Below, one piece after another: positions 28,290 through 37,292 of a stretch of DNA of 46,216 bases. The stretch comes from Methylobacter sp. (lineage in GTDB: Bacteria > Pseudomonadota > Gammaproteobacteria > Methylococcales > Methylomonadaceae): contig JAUXXQ010000191.1 in assembly GCA_030684815.1 (NCBI GenBank), positions 1 through 46,216 of the forward strand. The letters are read 5' to 3'. The translations under genes were made by a program, and so were the position numbers. The notes below the pieces were generated by a model. That model did no database searches and was not told where the DNA came from. It saw nothing but the letters and a program-made list of their open reading frames with translations. Within the stretch, counting starts at the first letter, position 1. The number at the start of each line of letters is the position of its first letter.

Positions 28290-29321
28290 ATGAACAGATT
28301 TCCAGCAGAATGGGAAAAACAATCCGCCGTATTGATCGCATGGCCGCATAAAACCGGCGATTTTCGCAACCTCGACGCCGTAGAACAATCCTACAGCGTG
28401 ATTAGCGACACCATCAGCCAGTACCAAAAACTGCTTATCGTCTGCCGTGATGACAGCCATCAACAGCATATCCAAAGTTTAATCAGCACTAACACCAACA
28501 TCGAATTCGTCCACGCCGCCGTCAATGACATTTGGGTCAGGGACACCGTGTTTCTTAGCGTCGAAAAAGACGGCGTGATCACCCATCTGAACTTCCTGTT
28601 CAATGGCTGGGGCGGGAAATATTCGCACCAAAACGACAACGACCTGAACCATAAACTACTCAACGCCAAACCGTTTAAAGGCGCCAGCCATACCGATGTG
28701 GATTTTATCCTGGAAGGCGGCAGCGTCGAAAGCGACGGCATCGACACCTTATTGACCACCAAACAATGCCTGTTAAACCCGAACCGGAACAAAGGCTTGA
28801 GCCAGCAGGAAATAGAACAGCAACTGTTGCAAAATCTGGGTGCCAAACGGGTATTCTGGCTGGATCAGGAAAATCTGACCGGCGACGACACCGATGCCCA
28901 TATCGATACGCTGGCGCGCTTTTGCAGCGCCGACACTATCGCCTACACCAGCTGCGATGACCCAGAAGATGCGCATTACAACAGCCTAAAATTCATGGAA
29001 ACGCAGCTGCAAGCGCTCAGGACGCAAGATGGCGACGTTTACCATTTGGTGCCGTTACCTTTGCCGAAGCCTATTTATGATGAAGACGGGCAACAACTTC
29101 CGGCCAATTATGCCAATTTTTTAATCATCAACCATGCTGTGCTGGTGCCATCCTACGGCGACCCGATGGATGCGGTTGCGCTGGAACGCCTAACCGCTTG
29201 TTTCCCTGACCGCAAGATTATTGGTGTGCCCTGCCAGCCCTTGGTGCACCAATACGGCAGCTTGCATTGCATGACCATGCAGTTTCCTGAGGGCATACCT
29301 AAAGTACAAGTCACCGTTTAA
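28290..29321 (+). CDS. Agmatine deiminase family protein
   Basis: A 343-residue PAD-porph family hydrolase: 'FPAEWEKQSAVLIAWPH' start, 'NDIWVRDTVFLS', 'FILEGGSVESDG', the 'DDTDAHIDTLARF' motif (catalytic His and Asp) and the nucleophile Cys in 'GSLHCMTMQFPEG' near the C-terminus. It is expected to convert agmatine to N-carbamoylputrescine, a step toward putrescine; related peptidyl-arginine deiminases share the fold. GGGA precedes the ATG. The usual partner amidase (aguB) is not adjacent here; instead the gene follows recN. Its product could supply SpeE. Confidence 0.9.
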   Translation: MNRFPAEWEKQSAVLIAWPHKTGDFRNLDAVEQSYSVISDTISQYQKLLIVCRDDSHQQHIQSLISTNTNIEFVHAAVNDIWVRDTVFLSVEKDGVITHLNFLFNGWGGKYSHQNDNDLNHKLLNAKPFKGASHTDVDFILEGGSVESDGIDTLLTTKQCLLNPNRNKGLSQQEIEQQLLQNLGAKRVFWLDQENLTGDDTDAHIDTLARFCSADTIAYTSCDDPEDAHYNSLKFMETQLQALRTQDGDVYHLVPLPLPKPIYDEDGQQLPANYANFLIINHAVLVPSYGDPMDAVALERLTACFPDRKIIGVPCQPLVHQYGSLHCMTMQFPEGIPKVQVTV

Positions 29322-29340
29322 TCTGCAAACAGATTAAGGT

Positions 29341-29557
29341 AACTACTCAGCGAAAAAATAAATAGAACGCGGAATACACAGATCAGGCGGGGTTATTGGA
29401 GTCCAATAGCTTTAGCTATTGGCGGTAAAACAGCTAAAGCTGTTTTACCGCCAACTTGTTTGTTAAGAAACTTTTAAATGACTACTTACGGATTTTTTTA
29501 TCAGCGATTATCCGTTTTACTTGTGCCCCAGAGGGTATCAGTGTCATCCGCGTTCTA
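29341..29557. repeat. Repeat family B, copy 2, interrupted by family A
   Basis: It starts AACTACTCAG and AAATAGAACGCGGAATACACA, breaks at about 29392 where repeat A (to 29488) intervenes, and resumes with CGGATTTTTTTATCAGCGAT, TATCCGT and CATCCGCGTTCTA. The halves match the order of the uninterrupted copies. It indicates that A moved after B. Confidence 0.65.
29393..29488. repeat. Repeat family A, copy 3 (left-truncated)
   Basis: It begins TTATTGGAGTCCAATAGCTT, keeps both palindromes and ends TAAATGACTACTTA. The first 30 or so bases with the TAAGTAGG end are absent. It is inserted inside a family B repeat. Confidence 0.7.
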
Positions 29558-29562
29558 AGGCC

Positions 29563-29695
29563 ATTTCCAGGAAATAACATACCTTGATGATCATGGCCTG
29601 TAAAAATAGAGTCCACGAAAAACACAAAAGCCACGAAAATTCGTATCGCCTGGAGATACCTGCTTTTGGCTTTTCGTGCTTTTCGTGGGCAATTA
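29563..29695. repeat. Repeat family D, full copy
   Basis: It opens ATTTCCAGGAAATAAC and CCTTGATGATCATGG, then GTCCACGAAAAACAC and the opposing TTTTCGTGCTTTTCGTGG. The same order of words recurs at 40697-40775. Confidence 0.6.
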
Positions 29696-29773
29696 TTTTG
29701 GGCTGTTTTTTTTCAGGAAATCACCTTAAGCCTATTTTTATCCATTTAATCAGCTCAGGTAATTATCTAAAAG

Positions 29774-30247
29774 ATGAAAAATAAAGCGCTGTACAAACCT
29801 GCCCAGCATAGATTGCTAATAATAGCTGCCGTAGTTGCGGCTTTATGCGCCCCCACTGTTTATGCAGATTGTGGCAAAAATAAAACCTTGTTTTCTTGTC
29901 CCACGATTAAAGGCAAGAAAATTGAAGTGTGCGATTCGGAAAAAACGATTGATTATTCGTTTGGCAAAGCACAGAAAAAACCAGAAATCGTTATTAAAAT
30001 CCCGCGTGAAAAAGTATCGACATTTCAATGGGCTGGCATAGGACGTTATGAATCTTATACTATCGACATCCCCAATGGTAACGTGAATTACAACGTTTTC
30101 TGGAGTGTAGACCGGCTCAGTGAAGATCATCCTGTTGAAGCCGGGGTTAATGTATTGACCGACCAAAACTTGCTGACAACAGTCAACTGTTCTGGCGAAG
30201 ACATTGTTAATAATATCCAAGGGGTTAATCTGAAAGCGGCAGAGTGA
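29774..30247 (+). CDS. Small secreted protein of unknown function
   Basis: A 157-residue protein not assigned to any family. A clear Sec signal (basic start, hydrophobic core 'LLIIAAVVAALCAP', cleavage after 'TVYA') leaves a mature protein of about 125 residues starting DCGKNK. Four cysteines in the mature part (the leading DC, 'FSCPTI', 'EVCDS', 'VNCSGE') could form two disulfides in the periplasm. Strand-rich segments ('SYTIDIPNGNVNYNVFW') suggest a beta fold. It stands alone between repeats, is transcribed toward nothing in the same direction, and its composition is more AT-rich than its neighbours. Confidence 0.75.
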   Translation: MKNKALYKPAQHRLLIIAAVVAALCAPTVYADCGKNKTLFSCPTIKGKKIEVCDSEKTIDYSFGKAQKKPEIVIKIPREKVSTFQWAGIGRYESYTIDIPNGNVNYNVFWSVDRLSEDHPVEAGVNVLTDQNLLTTVNCSGEDIVNNIQGVNLKAAE

Positions 30248-30289
30248 GCGTTTTTGTCCGCATCACCCCGCCCAATTCACCATCAAGAT

Positions 30290-30307
30290 CACTAGTCGCG
30301 ACTAGTG
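30290..30307. repeat. 18-bp perfect palindrome
   Basis: CACTAGTCGCGACTAGTG is a perfect palindrome in the gap between convergent genes. A relative, TCCAGTCGCAACTGGA, occurs at 39081-39097, and TAGTCGCGACAT occurs after the tolC-like gene at 25456. It may be a transcript-end hairpin or a small repeat. Confidence 0.5.
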
Positions 30308-30375
30308 CCATAAGAAATTAATTTGTATTGAATTGCGTTCTGCCCTTCCTTACCCCGAACTCAGGTTACCAAAAA

Positions 30376-31389
30376 TTACCTCAACACTCCCGCCGGACTG
30401 GAATAGCTATCCAACACCTGCACATAATTGGCGCGCTCATAAGCGCTGGGATCAATCGCGTGTTGTTGGCTGACGCTGCCTTTTAGTTGCTTGACCGATT
30501 CATAATCATGCTCGGCCAGCCATTGTTCCATTTCTGCCAATATTTCAGTCAAACGGCCTACACCCTGCTTTAGCAACACGCTGCACAGTTGCACCACATC
30601 GGCGCCCGCCAACAGCGCTTTCAATATATCCGGTGTCTCGTGAAAACCGCCGGTTACTGCAAGCGATAATTTAGTCCGGCCATACAACAACGCCGTCCAG
30701 CGTATGCGCAACAAGGCTTCCGCAGACGATGACAGCTCCAGCTTCGGTACCACTTCCAGTGTTTCCAAATCAATATCAGGCTGATAAAAACGGTTGAACA
30801 ACGCGATACCATCAGCTCCGGCAGTTTCCAGACGTTTAGCAAAATGAATCGGCGAGCTGAATTGGGACGACAGCTTCATCACAATCGGCACACTGACCTG
30901 GCCTTTCAACGCCTGCAAAATGTCCAGATAACGCTGTTCGACCGCGTCGCCGCTTTCATCGCTATTCGCCGCCAGATGATAAATATTCAGCTCCAGCGCA
31001 TCCGCCCCGGCTTGCTGCAATTGCTTGCCATATTCGACCCAGCCGCCCAATGAACTGCCGTTCAGGCTGGCGATAACCGGAATCGCCAAACTGGATTTAA
31101 GCTGTTGCAAATGCTCCAGATACTGTTCCTGATAAGTCTGAATGTTGTCGGACACCGGATGGAACGAATCCGCCTCGCCATGACCTATGGCTTGCTGATA
31201 AAAAAACCGTTCCATTTGCTGCGCTTCGGCTTCGATTTTTTCCTCAAACAGCGAATACATCACCAGCGCCGAAGCACCCGCGTCTTCGAGCCTGCGCGCG
31301 CTGTCCAGATCCTTGCTCAATGGCGATGCCGACGGCACTAAGGGGTTAGCCAGTTTCAAGCCTAAGTATTCAGTCGTTAAATCAACCAT
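30376..31389 (-). CDS. Dihydroorotate dehydrogenase-like protein
   Basis: A 337-residue FMN TIM-barrel protein of the DHODH class 1-like family. It starts 'MVDLTTEYLGLKLANPLVPS', then 'IASLNGSSLGGWVEYGKQL', 'ALELNIYHLA', 'VPIVMKLSSQF', 'ADGIALFNRFYQPDIDLE' and 'VTGGFHETPDILKALLAGA'. The catalytic base region does not show the normal pyrimidine-pathway Cys context. It is probably not the pyrimidine enzyme but the NifJ-associated paralogue. AAGGAG lies seven bases before the ATG at 31389, and the start lies inside the nifJ stop region (eight-base overlap), so the two are co-translated. Confidence 0.88.
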   Translation of the reverse strand: MVDLTTEYLGLKLANPLVPSASPLSKDLDSARRLEDAGASALVMYSLFEEKIEAEAQQMERFFYQQAIGHGEADSFHPVSDNIQTYQEQYLEHLQQLKSSLAIPVIASLNGSSLGGWVEYGKQLQQAGADALELNIYHLAANSDESGDAVEQRYLDILQALKGQVSVPIVMKLSSQFSSPIHFAKRLETAGADGIALFNRFYQPDIDLETLEVVPKLELSSSAEALLRIRWTALLYGRTKLSLAVTGGFHETPDILKALLAGADVVQLCSVLLKQGVGRLTEILAEMEQWLAEHDYESVKQLKGSVSQQHAIDPSAYERANYVQVLDSYSSPAGVLR

Positions 31390-34300
31390 TGTCGTTCTCC
31401 TTGGCAATTTCGCTTTTGAGTTGGGCTTTGACCGCTGAAACGCTGGTGGTTTCGTTCCACGCCAGTTCAGACAGTTGTTTGTAATAGTGATAACGATTTT
31501 TAACGTCCTGCTGCGCCTGCGCCAAAAAGCGTTCAGCATCTTCAGGATGGGTTTGCCACAACATGCTGAAACGGGTTTCGGTTTTGACGAAATCGCGGTA
31601 AGGAATGGACGGTTCCGCAGAATCCAAATGCATCGGGTTCTTGCCCTGTTTGATCTTGCCGGGATCAAAGCGGAACAGCGGCCAATGCCCGCTTTTCACC
31701 GCCAAATTTTGCTGGCGGTGATTGTTGGACATATCGACGCCATGCGCGATACACGGCGCATAAGCAATGATAATGGACGGCCCGTCGTGGGCTTCCGCCT
31801 CCAAAAACGCGTTCAGGGTTTGCGTGTCTTTACCGGCGTATGCGACATGGGCAACGTAGACATTGCTGTAATCCATTGCCAGCAAGGCCAAGTCTTTTTT
31901 GGCGGTGGCTTTACCGCTGGCAGAGAATTTCGCCACCGCGCCTAACGGCGTCGATTTGGACGTCTGACCGCCGGTATTGGAATAAACCTCGGTGTCCAGC
32001 ACCAAAATATTGACATTGCGTCCGCTGGCCAACACATGGTCGAGACCGCCATAACCGATGTCGTAAGCCCAGCCGTCGCCGCCGATAATCCAGACGCTTT
32101 TTTTGCATAGGCTATCCGCCAGTTGCGTTAAGGTTTGCGCTGCCTGATTATTCATAGTCTGCAAATGTTCTTTCAGTGCAGTAACCCGCTCGCGCTGCTC
32201 GTAAATCCCCGCCTCATCGGACTGGTCGGCATCCAATATCGCATCGACCAACTCGCCGCCTAAGGACTCGCGCAGTGAGGCCAATAATTCTCTGGCGTAG
32301 CCGTGTTGTTTATCCAAAGCAATGCGCATCCCCAAGCCGAATTCGGCATTGTCTTCAAACAAGGAATTGCTCCACGCAGGGCCACGGCCTTCGGGATTTT
32401 TGCTCCACGGCGTGGTCGGCAAATTGCCGCCGTAAATCGACGAACAGCCGGTGGCATTAGCCACCACCATGCGGTCGCCGAACAACTGCGAGGCCAGTTT
32501 GATATACGGCGTTTCGCCGCAACCCACGCACGCGCCGGAAAACTCGAACAGCGGCTGCAACACCATCGAGCCTTTGATGGTGTTGGTTTTCAACAGCCTG
32601 CGGTCGTATTCGGGCAGTGACAAAAAGAAATCCCAATTATCGCGCTCGGCTTCGCGTAGCGGCGGTTGCGGCAGCATATTCAATGCCTTGCGGCTGGCGT
32701 TGGACTTGTCCCGGATTGGGCAAATGTCGACGCACAGTGTGCAGCCGGTGCAATCTTCCGGCGCGACTTGATAGCTGATTTCCAATCCCGCCGGAAAATC
32801 CTTGCCCAGCATCGGCGCATGTTTGAAGGTCTCGGGTGCATTGGCCACAGCATCCGCCGGGAAAATTTTGCTGCGGATTACCGAATGCGGGCACACCATC
32901 ACGCATTTGCCGCATTGTGTGCATAAATCGGTTTCCCAAACCGGAATTTCCAGCGCCAGATTGCGTTTTTCATAAGCCGCCGTGCCGGTCGGGAACGTGC
33001 CGTCAACCGGCATCGCGCTGACCGGCAAGGCATCGCCCCGTCCGGCAATGATTTCGCCGGTCACCCGTTTGACAAAATCGGACGCCACATCGCTGATCCG
33101 GGACTGAATATCGAATTGGCTGCTGACCGCTGTCGGCAATGGCACCGCATGCAAACTGGCCAGCGTTTCATCGATGGCCTTGAAATTCAGCTCGACAATG
33201 CGCTGGCCTTTTTTGCCGTAGGTCTTTTCCACTGCGTGTTTAATATCGGCAACCGCCTGTTCTTGCGGCAACACGCCGGAAATGGCAAAAAAGCAGGTTT
33301 GCATGATGGTGTTGATGCGCTTGCCCATGCCGCTTTTTTCGGCGACTTCATAGCCGTCTATCACATAAAAACGGATTTTTTTGGCTATCATCTGCCGCTG
33401 CATGTTGGCCGGGAGCGAATCCCAAACCCGCTCCACCGGCTCCGGCGAGTTCAGCAAAAATACCGCGTTTTCCGCCGCATTGGCGAGCATGTCGTAACGT
33501 TCCAGAAAAACGGTCTGATGGCAGCCGATGAAATTGGCGTCGTTTTCGCCAATCAGATAAGTCGAACGTATCGGCTTGGAGCCAAAACGCAGATGCGACA
33601 CGGTAATCGCGCCGGATTTTTTCGAGTCGTAAACAAAATAACCTTGGGCGTGCAAATCGGTCGCTTCGCCGATGATTTTAATGGTGTTTTTATTGGCGCT
33701 GACAGTGCCGTCGCTGCCTAAACCGTAAAACATCGCCTGAAAGGTTTCGGCGTGGGCGTCGGTGCGGTAATTGGCATCCCAGTCCAGACTGCTGAAGGTG
33801 ACATCATCGTGGATGCCGATAGTGAAATTATTTTTCGGTTGCGGTTGTTTCAATTCATCGAACACCGCCTTGATCATGCCGGGCGTAAATTCCTTGGACG
33901 ACAGGCCGTAACGGCCGCCGACCACTTTCGGCAGTTCGGCGAATTTACCCTGGCCGCCGATATAATCTTGGGCAATTGCACCCAGCACATCTTTATAAAG
34001 CGGTTCGCCATCAGCGCCCGGCTCTTTGGTGCGATCCAACACCGCGATTTTTCGGCAACTGGCAGGCAGTCCCGCTAACAAACTGGCGGCATCAAAAGGC
34101 CGGTACAAGCGCACTTTCAGCAAACCAACCGACTCGCCCTGACCGATCAGATAATCAAGCGTTTCCGCAACCGCTTCCGCGCCCGAACCCATCATCACAA
34201 TAACGCGCTCGGCTTCTGGCGAACCTTCGTATTCAAACAGCCGATAACTGCGCCCGGTCAGCTTGGCAAAGCCATCCATCGCGCCCTGCACGATGCCCGG

Positions 34301-35020
34301 CATTGCCTGATAATAAGGATTGACCGTTTCCCTGGCCTGAAAATACACATCGGGATTTTGCGCAGTGCCGCGCAGCACAGGATTATCCGGTGTCAGCGCC
34401 CGGCTTCGGTGCGCCCTCACCCACTCCTCATCAATCATCGCCAGCATGATGTCGTCATCCAGCAGGGCAATCTTGGCGACTTCATGCGAAGTCCTAAATC
34501 CATCAAAAAAATGCATCAGCGGAATGCGGCCTTCCAGCGCGGCGGCATGGGCGATCAGCGCAAAATCCATCACTTCCTGCGGCGAATTGGAGCATAACAT
34601 ACCGAAACCGGTCATCCGCGCCGACATCACATCGCTATGGTCGCCGAAAATCGATAAGCCTTGGCAAGCCAGCGAGCGGGCGGCGATATGGAACACCGTC
34701 GGCGTCAGTTCCCCGGCAATTTTGTACATATTGGGCAGCATCAACAGCAAACCCTGGGACGCGGTAAACGTGGTCGCCATTGACCCGGCCTGCAAGGCGC
34801 CGTGAATGGCGCCGGCCGCACCGGCCTCGCTTTGCATTTCGGTCACCTGCGGCACCGTACCCCACAAATTGACCTGCCCGCGTGACGACCATTCATCGGC
34901 CCATTCGCCCATATTCGACGACGGAGTGATCGGGTAAATCGCGATGACTTCGTTCAGTTTATGGGCGACCGTTGCGGCAGCCTGATTTCCATCGATGGTA
35001 AGTGTTTGCTGATTTTTCAT
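31382..35020 (-). CDS. nifJ: Pyruvate:ferredoxin (flavodoxin) oxidoreductase
   Basis: A 1212-residue single-chain PFOR. Domains in order: the pyrimidine-binding POR N-terminus ('VIAIYPITPSSNMGEWADEW'), the transketolase-C-like domain, the gamma domain ('HLRFGSKPIRSTYLIG'), EKR, a 2[4Fe-4S] domain with 'CTQCGKCVMVCP' and 'CTGCTLCVDICP', and the TPP domain with 'CVGCGETPY', 'GDGWAYDIGYGG' and 'NTGGQTSKSTP'. It decarboxylates pyruvate to acetyl-CoA and reduces ferredoxin or flavodoxin. The start at 35020 has AGGG upstream. It is an oxygen-sensitive enzyme, so it suggests hypoxic fermentation or nitrogen-fixation electron supply. Confidence 0.97.
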   Translation of the reverse strand: MKNQQTLTIDGNQAAATVAHKLNEVIAIYPITPSSNMGEWADEWSSRGQVNLWGTVPQVTEMQSEAGAAGAIHGALQAGSMATTFTASQGLLLMLPNMYKIAGELTPTVFHIAARSLACQGLSIFGDHSDVMSARMTGFGMLCSNSPQEVMDFALIAHAAALEGRIPLMHFFDGFRTSHEVAKIALLDDDIMLAMIDEEWVRAHRSRALTPDNPVLRGTAQNPDVYFQARETVNPYYQAMPGIVQGAMDGFAKLTGRSYRLFEYEGSPEAERVIVMMGSGAEAVAETLDYLIGQGESVGLLKVRLYRPFDAASLLAGLPASCRKIAVLDRTKEPGADGEPLYKDVLGAIAQDYIGGQGKFAELPKVVGGRYGLSSKEFTPGMIKAVFDELKQPQPKNNFTIGIHDDVTFSSLDWDANYRTDAHAETFQAMFYGLGSDGTVSANKNTIKIIGEATDLHAQGYFVYDSKKSGAITVSHLRFGSKPIRSTYLIGENDANFIGCHQTVFLERYDMLANAAENAVFLLNSPEPVERVWDSLPANMQRQMIAKKIRFYVIDGYEVAEKSGMGKRINTIMQTCFFAISGVLPQEQAVADIKHAVEKTYGKKGQRIVELNFKAIDETLASLHAVPLPTAVSSQFDIQSRISDVASDFVKRVTGEIIAGRGDALPVSAMPVDGTFPTGTAAYEKRNLALEIPVWETDLCTQCGKCVMVCPHSVIRSKIFPADAVANAPETFKHAPMLGKDFPAGLEISYQVAPEDCTGCTLCVDICPIRDKSNASRKALNMLPQPPLREAERDNWDFFLSLPEYDRRLLKTNTIKGSMVLQPLFEFSGACVGCGETPYIKLASQLFGDRMVVANATGCSSIYGGNLPTTPWSKNPEGRGPAWSNSLFEDNAEFGLGMRIALDKQHGYARELLASLRESLGGELVDAILDADQSDEAGIYEQRERVTALKEHLQTMNNQAAQTLTQLADSLCKKSVWIIGGDGWAYDIGYGGLDHVLASGRNVNILVLDTEVYSNTGGQTSKSTPLGAVAKFSASGKATAKKDLALLAMDYSNVYVAHVAYAGKDTQTLNAFLEAEAHDGPSIIIAYAPCIAHGVDMSNNHRQQNLAVKSGHWPLFRFDPGKIKQGKNPMHLDSAEPSIPYRDFVKTETRFSMLWQTHPEDAERFLAQAQQDVKNRYHYYKQLSELAWNETTSVSAVKAQLKSEIAKENDNG

Positions 35021-35191
35021 GAGAAATCCCTGTGATGAATAAAAAATGTAGCCGCCGGCAGCCAATATCCCTTAAATGCAGTGCTTAAGTGCAATCGGCA
35101 ATTAAGACTGTTTATCATTACGCCTTGAGGTTATATGATACAAAGCACCCGGAAACGCTAATCCAAACTGAACATAATACAGAAAGCAAAA

Positions 35192-36058
35192 ATGCACAAT
35201 ACAAGATCCAATTTCATTAAAAAGTATTTCACTCTCATTCTTCTGCTCGGTGTTGTTACCGAATGCCCGGCGTCCCCACTTGCCGGTATGTGGGCGGCGG
35301 CCAAACAACCGGCCCAGATTGGCGTCGGCGCGGAAAGCATTGGCTCCTATACCGCCGGTTGCTTGAGCGGCGCGGTTTCCTTGCCGCAAAACGGCATCGG
35401 TTATCAGGCCATGCGGCCGACTCGGGCGCGCTCTTACGGTCATCCCAACCTGATACGTTTTATCGAAAACCTGGGGCAAACGGTTCATGCACAAAACGGC
35501 GGTGTCCTGCTTATCGGCGACTTAGGGCAAGTGCGCGGCGGGCCGACGCCTAGCGGTCATCGTAGCCATCAAAGCGGGCTTGATGTTGATATTTGGTATT
35601 TGCTTTCGCAACAGGCGGCAAGCCGGGAGCTGACTTTTAATGAGCGCGAATCCTGGAGAGCGCCTTCGGTATTGATGGCCAAATCCGATGCGATGAACGC
35701 TGACCAGTGGTCGCCAGCCCATGAAAAAGTGCTTGAAGCGGCGGCGCGCAACCCCGACGTTGACCGTATTTTCGTCAATGCCAGCGTCAAACGCCTGCTC
35801 TGTACCCGCAAATCGGCACATGACTGGCTCAAAAAAATTCGCCCGTGGTGGAAACATGACGACCATTTTCATGTGCGCCTAAAATGCCCGGAAGACAGTA
35901 AAAACTGCCGTGGGCAAGAGCCGCTGCCGGAAAACGACGGCTGCGATGCGTCGCTGGCCTGGTGGTTTTCCGAGGAAGCAAAAACGCCGGCGCCAGCGGT
36001 TAAAAAACCGGCGCCACTGGTACTGCCTGCGTTATGCGATGTTGTGTTAAAGCAATAG
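35192..36058 (+). CDS. mepA: Penicillin-insensitive murein endopeptidase
   Basis: A 288-residue M74 peptidase. The Sec signal occupies about the first 27 residues. Zinc and catalytic motifs are 'GHRSHQSGLDVDIWY' and 'HDDHFHVRLKCP', with six conserved cysteines. It cuts D-Ala-mDAP cross-bridges in peptidoglycan in the periplasm. It is divergent from nifJ, with a 171-base intergenic region. The C-terminal Pro/Ala/Lys-rich stretch is slightly longer than in E. coli. Confidence 0.95.
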   Translation: MHNTRSNFIKKYFTLILLLGVVTECPASPLAGMWAAAKQPAQIGVGAESIGSYTAGCLSGAVSLPQNGIGYQAMRPTRARSYGHPNLIRFIENLGQTVHAQNGGVLLIGDLGQVRGGPTPSGHRSHQSGLDVDIWYLLSQQAASRELTFNERESWRAPSVLMAKSDAMNADQWSPAHEKVLEAAARNPDVDRIFVNASVKRLLCTRKSAHDWLKKIRPWWKHDDHFHVRLKCPEDSKNCRGQEPLPENDGCDASLAWWFSEEAKTPAPAVKKPAPLVLPALCDVVLKQ

Positions 36059-36082
36059 CCCTGGGCTAAATGGCGAGTAGCC

Positions 36083-36157
36083 GGGAACGCCAAGCCCCTG
36101 CTTGGCGAGTATCCGTAATATCCAACTGGCGGCCGAGCTGGGGCTCGGCGTTCCCAG
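36083..36157. repeat. Inverted repeat downstream of mepA
   Basis: GGGAACGCCAAGCCCCTGCT and its complement GAGCTGGGGCTCGGCG followed by TTCCC match over 21 of 24 positions across a 25-base spacer. Each arm also has its own hairpin (GCCAAGC/GCTTGGC and GCCGAGC/GCTCGGC). It lies between the ends of two convergent genes, so it could end transcription from both sides. Confidence 0.55.
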
Positions 36158-36409
36158 CTAAATCAAGCCCTTTTCATCACGAATCGGGATGATGAAACCA
36201 AGGCCGTCATCGGTGGCAATAAAATCAGACAATTCCAGCCGCAGCTTGTTTAGCGCCTCATCCAGCGCCTCTTCTTTGACCTGATGAAAAGAAGGCCGTA
36301 GTGTAGTCGCGTTATGGTATTTTAAAATATCCAACAATATTCTGGCCTGTTCAAGGGTGTATCGGTGTTTCACTACATCTCTCCATGGTTTTGTTTTTTG
36401 GCTTCCCAT
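36158..36409 (-). CDS. Small hypothetical protein
   Basis: Up to 83 residues, not recognised as any family. The N-terminal residues to about 12 fall inside repeat C flank DNA. A GTG start at 36373 (71 residues) has GGAG eight bases upstream and is a good alternative. The C-terminal half ('LDEALNKLRLELSDFIATDD', then 'GLGFIIPIRDEKG') looks like an alpha/beta fold. It has no catalytic motif and no partner gene nearby. Confidence 0.55.
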   Translation of the reverse strand: MGSQKTKPWRDVVKHRYTLEQARILLDILKYHNATTLRPSFHQVKEEALDEALNKLRLELSDFIATDDGLGFIIPIRDEKGLI

Positions 36410-36543
36410 TTAAAGCGGGACAAGCATGCCGAAGTAGACCTTCCAGGTTTTTACTGGAGCCGCTCCCGACGGCTCCAGCACTTCCGCCATCCATGGCAGT
36501 CGTAAAACCTGGAAGGTCTGTCCCGCGTTAAGTTGATAGCCTG
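36401..36543. repeat. Repeat family C, copy 2, with flanks
   Basis: Core inverted repeats AGACCTTCCAGGTTTT (36436-36451) and AAAACCTGGAAGGTCT (36504-36519) enclose a 52-base interior read as TACTGGAGCC...GGCAGTCGT. Outer flanks (GCTTCCCATTTAAAGCGGGA left, GTCCCGCGTTAAGTTGATAG right) contain a second inverted pair, GCGGGACA/TGTCCCGC. Confidence 0.75.
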
Positions 36544-36564
36544 TTTTTTCATTAATATAAGGGT

Positions 36565-36671
36565 AACTACTCAGTGAAAAAAATAGAACGCGGATAACAC
36601 GGATAATTACTGATTAAAAATCTGTGTCATCCGTTTTCCATTTAACTATTTTTAGCAGGGGCTGAGTAGTT
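36565..36671. repeat. Repeat family B, copy 3
   Basis: This copy has inverted ends AACTACTCAG and CTGAGTAGTT, unlike the others, whose right ends stop at TTCTATTTT. The interior has AATAGAACGCGGATAACACG and TCTGTGTCATCCGTTTTCC. The inverted ends suggest a complete miniature element. Confidence 0.65.
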
Positions 36672-36689
36672 ACAATCAAGGTTTAAGGT

Positions 36690-37292
36690 TCAATAAGTCT
36701 TCATCAATCCGTCCAGCGTCAGGCCGCAACTGGGCGCAAACGCTTTCATAAAAAAAATGACTTCCGGTTGCGCCAGCGCGCCAATCGCCAACGCCAATTG
36801 TTCGGCGGCGGTTTCAAATTCCAAATTCCCCGCCTTCAGTTCAGCCTGACATTTAAGGTAGGCCGATATTTTATCCGCCGCTTTGATCATCTGCACATGC
36901 TCCGGCGGCATAAGGTCATGCTGGATCAAAGCCTTAAAATCAGCCTGCAAAGCAAGCGGCAACAGCCCCAGCAACTCCGTTTCGGCCTGCTGTTCGATGC
37001 GCTTGTAAGCGGCGCTGATTTCTTCAGAATGGTATTTGATCGGCGTCGGCAAGTCTCCGGTGATCACCTCGGTGATGTCGTGATACAAAGCCGCTGTGGC
37101 AATGGCATTGGCATCGACTTGCCCCCCGTAATAACGGTTTTTGACCAATGCCAGCGTGTGTGCAATGACCGCCACTTCCCAGCTATGTTCCATCACATTT
37201 TCATCATGCGCGTTGCGCTTTAGCCCCCAGCGTTTGATCCACCGTAAACGCGACAAATAAGCGTAAAAACTGCTGCTGATTTCGCCCATCAT
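36690..37292 (-). CDS. yfbR: 5'-deoxynucleotidase (HD domain, YfbR)
   Basis: A 200-residue HD-domain phosphohydrolase. It has 'RWIKRWGLKRNAHDENVMEH' and 'SWEVAVIAH' (metal His), then the 'LYHDITEVITGDLPTPIKYH' HD motif and a downstream Asp in 'IKAADKISAYLKC'. It dephosphorylates deoxyribonucleoside 5'-monophosphates, controlling dNTP pools. It starts ATGATG, overlapping by four bases the stop of the small lipoprotein gene upstream, so they share a transcript. Confidence 0.93.
   Translation of the reverse strand: MMGEISSSFYAYLSRLRWIKRWGLKRNAHDENVMEHSWEVAVIAHTLALVKNRYYGGQVDANAIATAALYHDITEVITGDLPTPIKYHSEEISAAYKRIEQQAETELLGLLPLALQADFKALIQHDLMPPEHVQMIKAADKISAYLKCQAELKAGNLEFETAAEQLALAIGALAQPEVIFFMKAFAPSCGLTLDGLMKTY

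Noticed and set aside
30376-31668. Longer 430-residue start for the DHOD-like protein
   Set aside because: The extra 93 residues are read out of frame from nifJ, while a strong AAGGAG site marks the ATG at 31389.
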